In this document: positions 17,319 to 25,099 of the stretch, piece by piece
How positions within the stretch are numbered: position 1 is the first letter of the stretch
How the letters are laid out: each line of letters starts with the position of its first letter
Assembly (NCBI RefSeq): GCF_016714275.1
Contig: NZ_JADJNP010000001.1
Span: 1,426,001 to 1,490,000 of the forward strand
Origin: Tessaracoccus sp.
GTDB lineage: Bacteria; Actinomycetota; Actinomycetes; Propionibacteriales; Propionibacteriaceae
Direction: 5' to 3'
DNA length: 64,000 bases
Translations under genes and position numbers: made by a program
The notes under the pieces: generated by a model
What the model was told of the DNA's origin: nothing
The model's database searches: none
Seen by the model: only the letters and a program-made list of their open reading frames with translations

Positions 17319-18517
17319 GCGGTCACCCCCGCCATCTCGGCGGCGCGGGCGCGGCCCCAGGCGTCGGCGGCGAGCACGGCGTCGACGGTGAGGTCGTCGT
17401 CGGGGACGTGGCCGGCCGCGAGGTGCTCGTCGACGCAGTCGCCGACGATGCGCGTGATGTCGAGGAAGCCGATCCGCCCATCCCAGAACGCGTCGACGCA
17501 GGCCTCGTTGGCGGCGTTGTAAACCGCCGGCGCGGTGCCCGCGGCCTTGCCTGCGCGGCGGGCGATCTCGACGGCGGGGAAGGTCGCGGAGTCCAGCGGC
17601 TCGAAGGTCCAGGACGTGGCCGTCGTCCAGTCGCAGGGGGCGGCGGCGTCGCGAAGGCGATCCGGCCAGGTGAGTGCGATGCCGATGGGCAACCGCATGT
17701 CGGGTGGGGAGGCCTGCGCGATGGTGGAGCCGTCGTGGAACTCGACCATCGAGTGCACGATCGACTGCGGGTGGACGGCGACGACGATGTCGTCGAGGTC
17801 TACGCCGTAGAGCAGCCCCGCCTCGAGCAGCTCCAGCCCCTTGTTGACGAGCGTTGCCGAGTTGATGGTGATGACCCGACCCATGTCCCAGGTGGGGTGG
17901 GCCATGGCCTGCTGCGGGGTGACATCGATGAGCTCGTCGCGGCTGCGGCCGCGGAACGGTCCGCCTGAAGCGGTGAGGATGAGCCGACGCACCTCGTCGG
18001 CCCTCCCTGAGCGCAGGGCTTGGGCGAAGGCCGAGTGCTCGGAGTCGACGGCGACGATCTGCCCGGGAGCCGCGGCCTGCGTGACCAGCCTTCCGCCGAT
18101 GACGAGTGATTCCTTGTTGGCGAGCGCGAGCGTGACCCCGGCGTCGAGGGCTGCGAGTGTCGGCGCGAGGCCGGCGGCCCCGGTGACCGCGTTGACGACG
18201 ACGTCGCACGGCATCGCGGCGAGCTGCGCGGCGGCGTCGGGCCCAAGCAGCAGCTTCGGGAGCTGGTACTCCCCCTCGTTCCAGCCGCGCTGGTCTGCCT
18301 CGGCGTAGAGGAGGCGTTGCAGCTCGCGCGCGGCGCTCGGCTTGGCGAGGGCGACGGCCGCAGGCGCGAACTCGACGATTTGGCGCGCCAGCAACTCCAG
18401 GTTCCCCCCTGACGCGGCGAGCGCCACGACGTCGAACTGGTCCCGCCGGGTCGAGATCACGTCGAGGGTCTGGGTGCCGATGGAGCCGGTGCTCCCGAGC
18501 AGGACGATGGTGCGCAC
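17315..18517 (-). CDS. dxr: 1-deoxy-D-xylulose 5-phosphate reductoisomerase
   Basis: 400 residues. It converts DXP to MEP with NADPH, the committed MEP-pathway step. Nucleotide loop GSTGSIGTQTLDV at the N-terminus, then NKES, ASGGPFRG, HPTWDMG, and metal/substrate residues in NKGLELLEAG. The GTG at 18517 gives the standard start VRTIVLLGSTGSIG; a TTG just upstream is less likely. No clear SD, so it may be leaderless; the promoter would lie in the 31-bp divergent spacer. Confidence 0.95.
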   Translation of the reverse strand: MRTIVLLGSTGSIGTQTLDVISTRRDQFDVVALAASGGNLELLARQIVEFAPAAVALAKPSAARELQRLLYAEADQRGWNEGEYQLPKLLLGPDAAAQLAAMPCDVVVNAVTGAAGLAPTLAALDAGVTLALANKESLVIGGRLVTQAAAPGQIVAVDSEHSAFAQALRSGRADEVRRLILTASGGPFRGRSRDELIDVTPQQAMAHPTWDMGRVITINSATLVNKGLELLEAGLLYGVDLDDIVVAVHPQSIVHSMVEFHDGSTIAQASPPDMRLPIGIALTWPDRLRDAAAPCDWTTATSWTFEPLDSATFPAVEIARRAGKAAGTAPAVYNAANEACVDAFWDGRIGFLDITRIVGDCVDEHLAAGHVPDDDLTVDAVLAADAWGRARAAEMAGVTA

Positions 18518-18548
18518 CAACCGATTCTAGTGTGCGACGATCAGAGGC

Positions 18549-19259
18549 ATGTCCCTCGCGAGTTCTCCCCCACCCGGCACCCCTGTTCCCTTCGCCATCA
18601 CGAAGTGGGCGGCGGTCAATCGTCGGACCGTCGAGGAACTCGTCTGGCGGAACGAGCTCGGCGGGATCACCGCGCGGCTCGTCGCCCCGGATGCGACGCC
18701 GGTGTACGCGAAATGGAGCCCGTTCGACCTTCTCCCGGAGGCGGAGCGGCTGTCGTGGCTGTCGAGCAGGCACCCCGCGCCCCGGATGATCGACTACGAG
18801 GAGCTCGACGACGGCTGGTTGGTCGTCACGCTCGGTCTTCCCGGCACGAACGCCGTCGCCCCGCGGTGGAAGGCGGAGCCCGACGTCGCGGCGCACGCGA
18901 TCGGCGAGGGCCTCGGGCTCCTCCACTCGCTGGACCCGGCGGACTGCCTGTTCGAGACGCCTGAATGGATCGGATACCAGGACGACGTCGACCAGCTGGT
19001 GGTCGTCCAAGGCGACGCCTGCGCGCCCAACACGCTGCTGTCCGACGACGGCGCGTTCCTCGCGCACGTCGACGTCGGCGACCTGGGTGTCGCCGACCGC
19101 TGGGCCGACCTCGCCATCGCCTCCTGGTCCCTGGAATGGAACTTCGGCCCCGGCCATGACCAACCGTTCTGGGACGCCTACGGCATCGCGCCGGACCCAG
19201 ACCGCATCGCGCGCTACCGCCACCTCTGGGGCGAGGCCCCGACGTCCAGCGGTTCGTAG
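18549..19259 (+). CDS. APH-family phosphotransferase
   Basis: 236 residues with the aminoglycoside/choline kinase fold. Brenner motif QGDACAPNTLL (catalytic Asp and Asn kept, but Gln in place of the usual His) and metal motif HVDVGDLGVADRWADLA. The layout matches aminoglycoside 3'-phosphotransferases, but chromosomal members often act on other substrates, so resistance should not be assumed. It is divergent from dxr and convergent with the HEPN gene, ending 5 bp from it. Confidence 0.82.
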   Translation: MSLASSPPPGTPVPFAITKWAAVNRRTVEELVWRNELGGITARLVAPDATPVYAKWSPFDLLPEAERLSWLSSRHPAPRMIDYEELDDGWLVVTLGLPGTNAVAPRWKAEPDVAAHAIGEGLGLLHSLDPADCLFETPEWIGYQDDVDQLVVVQGDACAPNTLLSDDGAFLAHVDVGDLGVADRWADLAIASWSLEWNFGPGHDQPFWDAYGIAPDPDRIARYRHLWGEAPTSSGS

Positions 19260-19264
19260 AGCTA

Positions 19265-19681
19265 TCAGGCCCTCAGCATGCTCTCCGCCGCTGCGGTCAA
19301 CGACGCAGCGTTCCTCACCGCGGTCTTCGCTCGCGCCGCGCTGAGGAACGCCAGACCATACTGAGATCCATCCTTGATATCGAGAAGACGCGCAAGCGCC
19401 CTAGAAAGCTCCTTTCCACCCGGTTCGACCTGGGCCAGCAGACCTGTCGCCTCCCTATGGTCCTGCCCGCGGGCACGACGCCCCAGAGAACGACAGCACA
19501 GCGCATCCGACGCGGCGATCCCGGCGAGTACCGCAAGCGCAGCGGCCACTCCAGGGGTCGCGAGGTCGTCGTCGACGTCGAGAATCAACTCGGCGGTGTC
19601 GAGGAACTTGCGGGCTTGGGCCGTTCGCACCCGCGCCTCTGCGACGCCGCAACTCTGGGTCCGGCCTTCGCCGGCGAACAT
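19265..19681 (-). CDS. HEPN-domain protein, likely toxin of an MNT/HEPN pair
   Basis: 138 residues, all helical in appearance, with a central segment SDALCCRSLGRRARGQDHRE that fits the conserved helix of HEPN proteins (Arg, then polar residue, then His). In MNT/HEPN modules the HEPN protein is an RNase toxin and the nucleotidyltransferase neutralises it, for example by AMPylation. The ATG shares its A with the TGA of the upstream gene (TGATG), a coupling typical of toxin-antitoxin pairs. The RxxxH-type motif is recognisable but not the textbook spacing, so RNase activity is inference. Confidence 0.7.
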   Translation of the reverse strand: MFAGEGRTQSCGVAEARVRTAQARKFLDTAELILDVDDDLATPGVAAALAVLAGIAASDALCCRSLGRRARGQDHREATGLLAQVEPGGKELSRALARLLDIKDGSQYGLAFLSAARAKTAVRNAASLTAAAESMLRA

Positions 19682-20298
19682 CACGGAGCACCCTTCGTCG
19701 TCAGTCGGTCTACCGGTTGGCCAAAGACGACAGCTGCGTCACGTCGCCAGTCATCCACAATCGGCTCCCGTACGGCTATGTGCTCAGCGAGCTCGTCTTC
19801 GGTCAGCTCGTACACCTGGCAGGCGTTGCCGGTCCACGCGGCTATGCGCTCGCGGAGATCACCCAGCTGCGAATCCCAAGCAGTGTCGTCACCAGCGGCT
19901 CGTACGACCAACACATCGATGTCGCTATCGACGTCACCGTCGCCGCGCGCCGCCGAACCGAAGACAGCCACTGTTACGGGAACGAGCGGCCAGGAGGCAG
20001 CAAGTTGGCGAAGACGACCAAAGAACTCGCGGCGGAGGTTGACCAGACCCTCGACGAGCGGCCAGGCGACGTGCTCGCGATTCGCGACGTAAAGCGTCGC
20101 CCTCCCGGCTTGGCTTGCGTTGACCAGACCGTGTTCCACGAGGCGCGTCAGCACGAGCCTCACCCCCGACTCACTCCCAGCGCCTGCAAGCCGGTGCATC
20201 TCCCGCCCCGTCACTGGGCGCGACGTGCGCGCGAGGGCTTCCAACACCGGACCGTCGAGCGACGGCACGAGCGCCGTCATTGGCCTACCAACATCCAT
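19681..20298 (-). CDS. Winged-helix plus MNT nucleotidyltransferase (antitoxin)
   Basis: 205 residues. Residues about 10-85 look like a winged-helix DNA-binding domain (LARTSRPVTGREMHRLAG ... GLVNASQAGRATLYVANREH). Residues about 100-205 are a minimal nucleotidyltransferase with FGSAARGDGDVDSDIDVLVV, i.e. the GSx10DxD active site. It is therefore a self-regulating antitoxin candidate. Two GGATATCC palindromes lie 20-49 bp upstream of the ATG. The upstream DNA is much more AT-rich than the rest of the window, a sign of transfer. Start choice between ATG 20298, TTG 20313 and ATG 20280 is uncertain. Confidence 0.78.
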   Translation of the reverse strand: MDVGRPMTALVPSLDGPVLEALARTSRPVTGREMHRLAGAGSESGVRLVLTRLVEHGLVNASQAGRATLYVANREHVAWPLVEGLVNLRREFFGRLRQLAASWPLVPVTVAVFGSAARGDGDVDSDIDVLVVRAAGDDTAWDSQLGDLRERIAAWTGNACQVYELTEDELAEHIAVREPIVDDWRRDAAVVFGQPVDRLTTKGAP

Positions 20299-20317
20299 GC
20301 AGTTCACCACCAAAGTG

Positions 20318-20347
20318 CGGATATCCTCATATTTCTATGGATATCCG
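20318..20347. promoter_or_regulatory. Paired GGATATCC palindromes, probable operator of the TA module
   Basis: CGGATATCC at 20318-20326 and GGATATCCG at 20339-20347 form an inverted repeat whose arms each contain the 8-bp palindrome GGATATCC, 20 bp apart. They sit immediately upstream of the winged-helix/MNT gene. Confidence 0.55.
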
Positions 20348-20622
20348 TAGAATACTACATCTTCTTCGTCGCGGAGGGCATACCTCGCAATCGGAGACAG
20401 ATGGCGTCGGAGGGTGCCGAGGCAGATCACGCAGCGCGTGGACGCGGCGCCGATGGATCCTGCCGGTGGCTGGTCCATCGCGACGTTCCTTGGCATACGC
20501 GTCGTGAGGTCCCCTAACACCCTGTAGCGTCTTGACCGCGTGGTCCAGTTCATCAGACAAGGACTGCATCCGGGGGAGGTGGCTGTGGCCCAAGGAAGAG
20601 GCGCCGCAGGGCGCGATGGCCG
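20348..20622. other. Spacer without a supported gene
   Basis: Between the TA operator and the membrane-protein frame. A 72-codon minus-strand frame (20335-20553) has no codon bias or recognisable motif, and nothing else here is supported. Confidence 0.5.
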
Positions 20623-21029
20623 GTGACGATCGCCATCGTCCTGCTGGCGGCCGTGCTGCTATTGCTGGCCAGTATCGAGGGGACGGCGAAGTGGACCTTG
20701 CCCGAGAACTGGCCATTGATCGGCGGGCGTCCGCTCTCTCTTCCGCTCCTCGTGGCCGGGCTCGTCGCGCTATTACTGGGCATCGCACAGTTCGCAGTCG
20801 AGGTCTCGCTCGCGCGGGCGGAGGGCAGCGTGACCGCCAGCGCCCATCAGGAGGCCTTACGGCCGCCATCGAAGCGGCCGATGTCTACCGGAGCCTCGCC
20901 GACGCCGACGAGGACCGCTTCGGCTCAGCTCAGCTTGAGGCCGAACGCCGCGTCGCCGACCTGCGCGAGCTGATCCGCGCCAAAGCCTCTCCGGGAAGCG
21001 AGTCGACGCCGTCCGGGCCACTGCCGTGA
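20623..21029 (+). pseudogene. Small membrane protein, frameshifted
   Basis: From the GTG at 20623 two transmembrane helices are seen (IAIVLLAAVLLLLASI and LLVAGLVALLLGIAQFAVEV), then the frame degenerates near 20852. One frame over, a plausible amphipathic tail continues (GLTAAIEAADVYRSLADADE ... ERRVADLRELIRAK) to the stop at 21029. Restoring one G in the GGAGGCC stretch around 20850-20855 would join them into a protein of about 135 residues with a C-terminal coiled coil. I do not recognise a family. It could be a real decayed gene or a sequencing slip like that in rseP. The start is uncertain; the frame stays open upstream with a basic PRKRRRRARWP stretch. Confidence 0.45.
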
Positions 21030-21057
21030 CAACTCGGTCATATCGTTCGACCTGCGG

Positions 21058-21129
21058 GTGCATCAGCCGCGCCCACCGACGGAACGCGCTGCCGTCCAGG
21101 GGCAGGACCTGATAGCTGCTGGCGACCAG
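21058..21129 (-). pseudogene. Remnant of a PIN-domain (VapC-like) toxin
   Basis: Immediately after the stop of the Phd antitoxin, and in the same frame, the DNA encodes SYQVLPLDGSAFRRWARLMH, which resembles the middle of PIN toxins. The N-terminal catalytic part and the C-terminus are missing. Short and therefore tentative. Confidence 0.4.
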
Positions 21130-21399
21130 TCAGACGATCGGCTCGACGGCACTACGCCTCGCACTGCCCCGCTCGGGAACGAGGTCGTCGAACCGCGCCT
21201 GATCAGAGAAAAGGAGCTGCTTGAGCGACGGGCGGGAATCGCGCTGCAACCGCCGCCATTCATCGATCGGGACGAGAACGGCGGTCTCCCTCCCACGCTT
21301 GGTCACGAGCTGCGGGCCCTCAGCTACGCATACCTCAAGCAGCTCGCTGAAACGCGCCTTCGTTTTCTGCACAGGCCACACCGGCATCGCCTCGGACAT
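21130..21399 (-). CDS. Phd/YefM-family antitoxin, apparently orphaned
   Basis: 89 residues. PVQKTKARFSELLEVC and VTKRGRETAVLVPIDEWRRL are the classical Phd/YefM fold: N-terminal operator-binding domain, then the toxin-binding tail. Start ATG at 21399 after a strong GGGGGAGGG. A toxin gene should follow with a short overlap; only a fragment of a PIN-like sequence is there. Either the toxin has been lost or the antitoxin works in trans. Confidence 0.82.
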   Translation of the reverse strand: MSEAMPVWPVQKTKARFSELLEVCVAEGPQLVTKRGRETAVLVPIDEWRRLQRDSRPSLKQLLFSDQARFDDLVPERGSARRSAVEPIV

Positions 21400-21489
21400 T
21401 GCACCCTCCCCCAATGACTAGTCGGATGACTGGTTTGCTGTCGACCAAGACCCAGGAAACGCCCCGTAGCTACACCAGCACCTCCGACC

Positions 21490-22173
21490 TCAGAGAGTAC
21501 GCCGCGCTAACCGGACGGGGAAGGCGTAGGCGAGGGCGCCTGCGGCGATGAGGGTGGCGAGCAGGGCCGCGTCGGGGGCGGTGAAGGTGGGGGCCGCCTC
21601 GTCGGCGCGGGTCAGGATGGGCCAGCGGCCGTAGCCCTGGGCGACCAGCAGCCCGACGAACCACAGCGCCGCGGACGCGGGCCCGAGCAGCGGGCCGACG
21701 ACGCGGGTTGTCAAGCAGGCGAGCGCCAGCACCGCGGCGATGTTGAGGCCCCACGCGGCGAGCGTGTCATAAGTGAAGGTGCTGGCGACCAGGTCGGGCG
21801 TCATCCAGTCCTGGCGGTCTGGTGGCAGGAACCAGCGGTAGACGTCCGAGAGCCCCCACAGCCAGCGCACGGCCAGGGGCAGCGCCGCGAACACCGCCAT
21901 GACGACGGCGGCCGCGGCGGCGTCGCGGGCCCAGATGGCGCGCGGCGACTGGCGCTCCACCCAGGCCAGCTGGGGCGCGATCCCGTACAGCCCCGCCGTG
22001 CCGCCCCCGATCGACGCCACTTCGAGCAGCGTCACCCACCGCGGCGCCTCGAACGGCGCCCACGGGCCGGTGAACGACACGTACAGGAACGGATAGAGCA
22101 CCGCGACGCCGAGGGCGAACGCCATGAGCGGCATCCAGAGCGCGCGGCCGGAGTGCCAGCCGACCCCGGTCAC
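21490..22173 (-). CDS. Membrane protein of an ABC exporter-like module
   Basis: 227 residues with about six hydrophobic helices, e.g. ALWMPLMAFALGVAVLYPFLY, DAAAAAVVMAVFAALPLAV and ALLATLIAAGALAYAFPV. I do not recognise a family. The GTG start overlaps the previous stop (GTGA), preceded by AGAGGA, so it is translated with the 458-residue membrane protein and is probably a subunit of the same transporter. Confidence 0.75.
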   Translation of the reverse strand: MTGVGWHSGRALWMPLMAFALGVAVLYPFLYVSFTGPWAPFEAPRWVTLLEVASIGGGTAGLYGIAPQLAWVERQSPRAIWARDAAAAAVVMAVFAALPLAVRWLWGLSDVYRWFLPPDRQDWMTPDLVASTFTYDTLAAWGLNIAAVLALACLTTRVVGPLLGPASAALWFVGLLVAQGYGRWPILTRADEAAPTFTAPDAALLATLIAAGALAYAFPVRLARRTL

Positions 22174-23546
22174 GGGAGGTCCTCTGGCATCGCCCGGCAC
22201 GCGGCGACGTCGTCCGCATGGGCCTCGAGCCAGGCGAGGAACTCGTCGTAGCTCAGCCGGTCGAGGGCTGCGGTCGCTTCCGACGCGTAGTCGTCTTCGA
22301 GAACACCGTGCCAGATCGCGCGTGCCGCCGGGTCGTCGGACTGATTCCCGCCACGAACGAACACCTGCCGCAGCGCGGCCGAACTCACCTGATTGGCCTC
22401 GTAGGGGGCCTCGTTGCACGCCCTCACGTCGTCGCCCTCGACGAGCGAGCCGCCGATGCCCCGCACCTCGACGGTAAGCCGCTCGGCGGCGTCGGCCCCG
22501 ATGCGCCCGATGACGATCCCTGGCGCGGACCTGTCCTGCGTGAACACGAAGTCGCGGGACGGGAACATCAGGGCGAAGGGTTCCAGCGTGCGGACCGCCT
22601 CCGCCCGGTTCGGCTCGTCGATGGCGTATAGGCACAGGGTCAGGCCGCGGTCGTCGGCACAGCGGACGACATCCGCAGGGTCGGGGGCGGTGAGTGGGAG
22701 GTGGACCACGGCGACGACCGCCGCCACTGCCGCCGGGACCGCGAGCGCCGCAAGCCCGCCGAGGGCACGTACATCGCGCGCCGCTCGCCACTCCGCGAGG
22801 GCGCTCGCCGCCCGCAGCGCCGCCGCACCCACCAGCAAGAAGTACGCCACTCGGAATGCCTCCACCTGCCAGACCAGCATCTCCCCACGGAGCGGGTGCG
22901 AGCGCCCCCAGACGTAGGAAACGACCTCGACCGAGGCGGAGGAGTCGGCGAGCAGCGTCATCTCGAGCGGGTAGGTGGGGAGAGCCGTGACCGCGGCCAC
23001 CACGGCAGGAGCGACGAGGAGCCCGAGCCGCGGGCCGACGAGCAGCGCGGCGCCCGCCGCGATGGGCACCAACGACGCCAGCCCCGCGGCGACCGTCAGC
23101 AGCGAGACGGGGTCGGCTAGCGTCCAGTGTTGGGTGGCCGCGGCGTAGGCAGCCATCGGCGCGAGGCCGAGAGCGAAGCCCACCAGCAGCGCGACGGTGA
23201 GCACGGCCACCTGGCGCGCGACGATCCCACCCCTCCCCCGCCCGGGCGCGGGCCCGATCAGAACCGAGTCCGGCCGGTGCACGGACATCGCCCACACCAT
23301 CAGCCACCCGATGGGGAGGGCCGCGTACGGCACCGCGAGCCGAGCGGACTGAACGACGTCGCGCAGATCGACGAAACCCCTGACCGGCCCCGCGCCGATG
23401 AACCCGATCAGCGCCCCGGACGCCGCGGCCACCAGCACGGGAAGCAACCCGTAGGGCCTCGTCAGACGACCGCGGGTTGAGCCGCCGCGCGAGGCGCCAG
23501 CCGAGTCGGCGTGTCGAAGCCTCGTACGATCCGTACGCCTACCCAT
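22170..23546 (-). CDS. ABC-associated membrane protein with large extracytoplasmic domain
   Basis: 458 residues. The first 270 or so hold at least six helices, as in ABC-2-type permeases. After a last helix (ALAVPAAVAAVVAVVHLPLT) the C-terminal 180 residues are soluble, rich in acidic residues, with a cysteine pair in RCADDRGLTLCLY and further cysteines near the end. That resembles the folded outer domain of actinobacterial ABC permeases of unknown role. The ATG at 23546 overlaps the ATPase gene by 8 bp. Function unknown; export or sensing of an envelope-active compound is plausible because of the adjacent two-component system. Confidence 0.75.
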   Translation of the reverse strand: MGRRTDRTRLRHADSAGASRGGSTRGRLTRPYGLLPVLVAAASGALIGFIGAGPVRGFVDLRDVVQSARLAVPYAALPIGWLMVWAMSVHRPDSVLIGPAPGRGRGGIVARQVAVLTVALLVGFALGLAPMAAYAAATQHWTLADPVSLLTVAAGLASLVPIAAGAALLVGPRLGLLVAPAVVAAVTALPTYPLEMTLLADSSASVEVVSYVWGRSHPLRGEMLVWQVEAFRVAYFLLVGAAALRAASALAEWRAARDVRALGGLAALAVPAAVAAVVAVVHLPLTAPDPADVVRCADDRGLTLCLYAIDEPNRAEAVRTLEPFALMFPSRDFVFTQDRSAPGIVIGRIGADAAERLTVEVRGIGGSLVEGDDVRACNEAPYEANQVSSAALRQVFVRGGNQSDDPAARAIWHGVLEDDYASEATAALDRLSYDEFLAWLEAHADDVAACRAMPEDLP

Positions 23547-24297
23547 GATGCCCCTCCACGACGGCGTGGTAGCCGGCCTCGAGGACGGAGGCGTGGCCGG
23601 CCGCGTCGTCGGCACCCAGCGCGCGCAGATCGTCGAGCGTTCCGACGAACCGCAGCGCGCCCTCGTGCATCACGACGACCTGGTCGGCGAGCGTTGCCAG
23701 GTCCTCGACCAGGTGGGTCGAGATCAGCACGACGGCGCGCTCGGCCGCCGCGGCGATGGCGTCGCGGAGCCCGCGGCGCTGCGCAGGGTCGAGGCCGACC
23801 GTCGGCTCGTCCAGGATCAGAACCCGGGGCTCATGCACCAGCGCGCAGGCGAGTCCAAGCCGCTGGCGCATGCCGCCGCTGAGCGCGCGGGCGCGGGACG
23901 AGGCGCGGTCGGAGAGCCCTAGCAGTGCCAGCGCGCAGTCGGCCCGCTCCCCCGCCTCGCGCGAAGGCAGCCCGTGCGCCCACGCGGCGTACTCGACGTT
24001 GCGCCGCACCGTGGACCAGCCCATCAGCTCGAACCGCTGCGGCAGGTAGCCAAGCTGCGCGCGGACGGCCGTGAGGTTGTCGCGGACGAGGGGGAGCTCA
24101 CCGACCGCAACACAGCCGCTCTGCAGCGGCATCGCGGTGGCGATCAGCTTCATCAAGGTGGACTTGCCCGCGCCGTTGGGCCCGAGCAGCCCGGTGACCC
24201 CGACGGGGAGGTCGAGGGTGGCGTCGGCCAGCGCGACGCGCCTGCCATAGCGGTGCGTGACCTCGCGGACGGTCACGCTCGGGGAAGGAGAACTCAT
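23539..24297 (-). CDS. ABC transporter ATPase (ABC-2 exporter type)
   Basis: 252 residues. Walker A GPNGAGKST, Q-loop YLPQRFELMG, signature ALSGGMRQRLGLACAL, Walker B ILDEPTVGLD, switch His in ISTHLVEDL. It resembles drug/antibiotic or Na+ efflux ATPases (CcmA-like). It couples to the two membrane proteins downstream. The spacer upstream holds a 16-bp palindrome and a long inverted repeat, so it probably has its own promoter under control of the neighbouring response regulator. Confidence 0.9.
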   Translation of the reverse strand: MSSPSPSVTVREVTHRYGRRVALADATLDLPVGVTGLLGPNGAGKSTLMKLIATAMPLQSGCVAVGELPLVRDNLTAVRAQLGYLPQRFELMGWSTVRRNVEYAAWAHGLPSREAGERADCALALLGLSDRASSRARALSGGMRQRLGLACALVHEPRVLILDEPTVGLDPAQRRGLRDAIAAAAERAVVLISTHLVEDLATLADQVVVMHEGALRFVGTLDDLRALGADDAAGHASVLEAGYHAVVEGHHG

Positions 24298-24364
24298 GCC
24301 CCCATCCCAGCGGCCCTGGACGTGTGCGCGCGTCGCCCGAACAGGCCAAATCGGCAGCGGTCAA

Positions 24365-24380
24365 TGGCCCGATCGGGCCA
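24365..24380. promoter_or_regulatory. 16-bp perfect palindrome upstream of the ABC operon
   Basis: TGGCCCGATCGGGCCA, 67 bp upstream of the ATPase start. A perfect dyad in the only large spacer of this module is a good candidate site for the NarL-type regulator encoded next to it. Confidence 0.5.
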
Positions 24381-24381
24381 T

Positions 24382-24461
24382 GCATGGAGAATCCGCTCCT
24401 AACCCCGGCCGTGGTGCTCTACAGAGCAGAAAACAGGGAGTTGTGCGCCGATTCTCCATGC
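24382..24461. repeat. Inverted repeat with 56-nt spacer after the response-regulator gene
   Basis: GCATGGAGAATC (24382-24393) and GATTCTCCATGC (24450-24461) are perfect 12-bp arms. The element starts 8 bp after the regulator stop. It can fold as a hairpin and end the kinase-regulator transcript, but the spacer is long. Confidence 0.55.
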
Positions 24462-24469
24462 TCCCGCGG

Positions 24470-25099
24470 CTAAGGGACGATGAGCCCTCGTCGGACGGCC
24501 CAGATCACGGGGCCGAGGCGGTCCGTGGCGTCGGTCTTGGCGAGGATGGACGCGACATGACGCTTCACCGTCGCGGGCGAGATCACCAGGCGCGCGGCGA
24601 CCTCCTCGTTGGTCAGCGACTGGGCGAGGAGCCGCAGCACCTCCAGCTCTCGCTCGGACAGCGGATCGGCCGAGCCCGTGGGCCCAGGCGCCGCGGGCGG
24701 GGGCAGCGCCGTCGAGAACGGGCGGAGCCCCGCAGCGGCAGCACGCAACCCCGCCACGATCCGCTCCGGTGGATCGGTCTTCACCAGGTACCCGACGGCG
24801 CCGGCGGCCAATGCGCGGGACAGCGAGTCCGGGTCGTCGAGCGAGGTCAGCATCACGATTGCGAGCGGGCCGAAGCCGGCAAGGAGGCGACGCGTCAGCG
24901 CGTGCCCGTCCTCGCCGGGCATCAGGACGTCGACGGCGATCACCTCCGGCGCGGGTGCCTCCGCGAGCCGGGCTGCGGCCTCCACCCCGCCCGCGGCGAC
25001 CCACACGACATCGAACCCGGCGCCGGTCAGCATGTCGGTGAGCAGCCGCAGGATGAGCGGGTCGTCGTCGACGAGCCCCACCCGGATGGGGTCAGCCAT
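24470..25099 (-). CDS. NarL/LuxR-family response regulator
   Basis: 209 residues. Receiver domain 1-120 with acidic pocket DDD at the N-terminus, phospho-acceptor Asp in VIAVDVLMPGEDG and Lys in YLVKTD. The LuxR-type helix-turn-helix runs from LSERELEVLRLLAQ to TVKRHVASILAKT. ATG at 25099, overlapping the kinase gene's end by 8 bp. Likely controls the ABC module downstream. Confidence 0.93.
   Translation of the reverse strand: MADPIRVGLVDDDPLILRLLTDMLTGAGFDVVWVAAGGVEAAARLAEAPAPEVIAVDVLMPGEDGHALTRRLLAGFGPLAIVMLTSLDDPDSLSRALAAGAVGYLVKTDPPERIVAGLRAAAAGLRPFSTALPPPAAPGPTGSADPLSERELEVLRLLAQSLTNEEVAARLVISPATVKRHVASILAKTDATDRLGPVIWAVRRGLIVP

Noticed and set aside
17339..19223. Long minus-strand frame continuing upstream of rseP
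   Set aside because: Only the part from 17318 down is homologous; the rest is out of frame with dxr and antisense to the APH gene.
20335..20553. 72-residue minus-strand frame with a CVIC motif
   Set aside because: No SD, no third-position bias and overlaps the TA operator.
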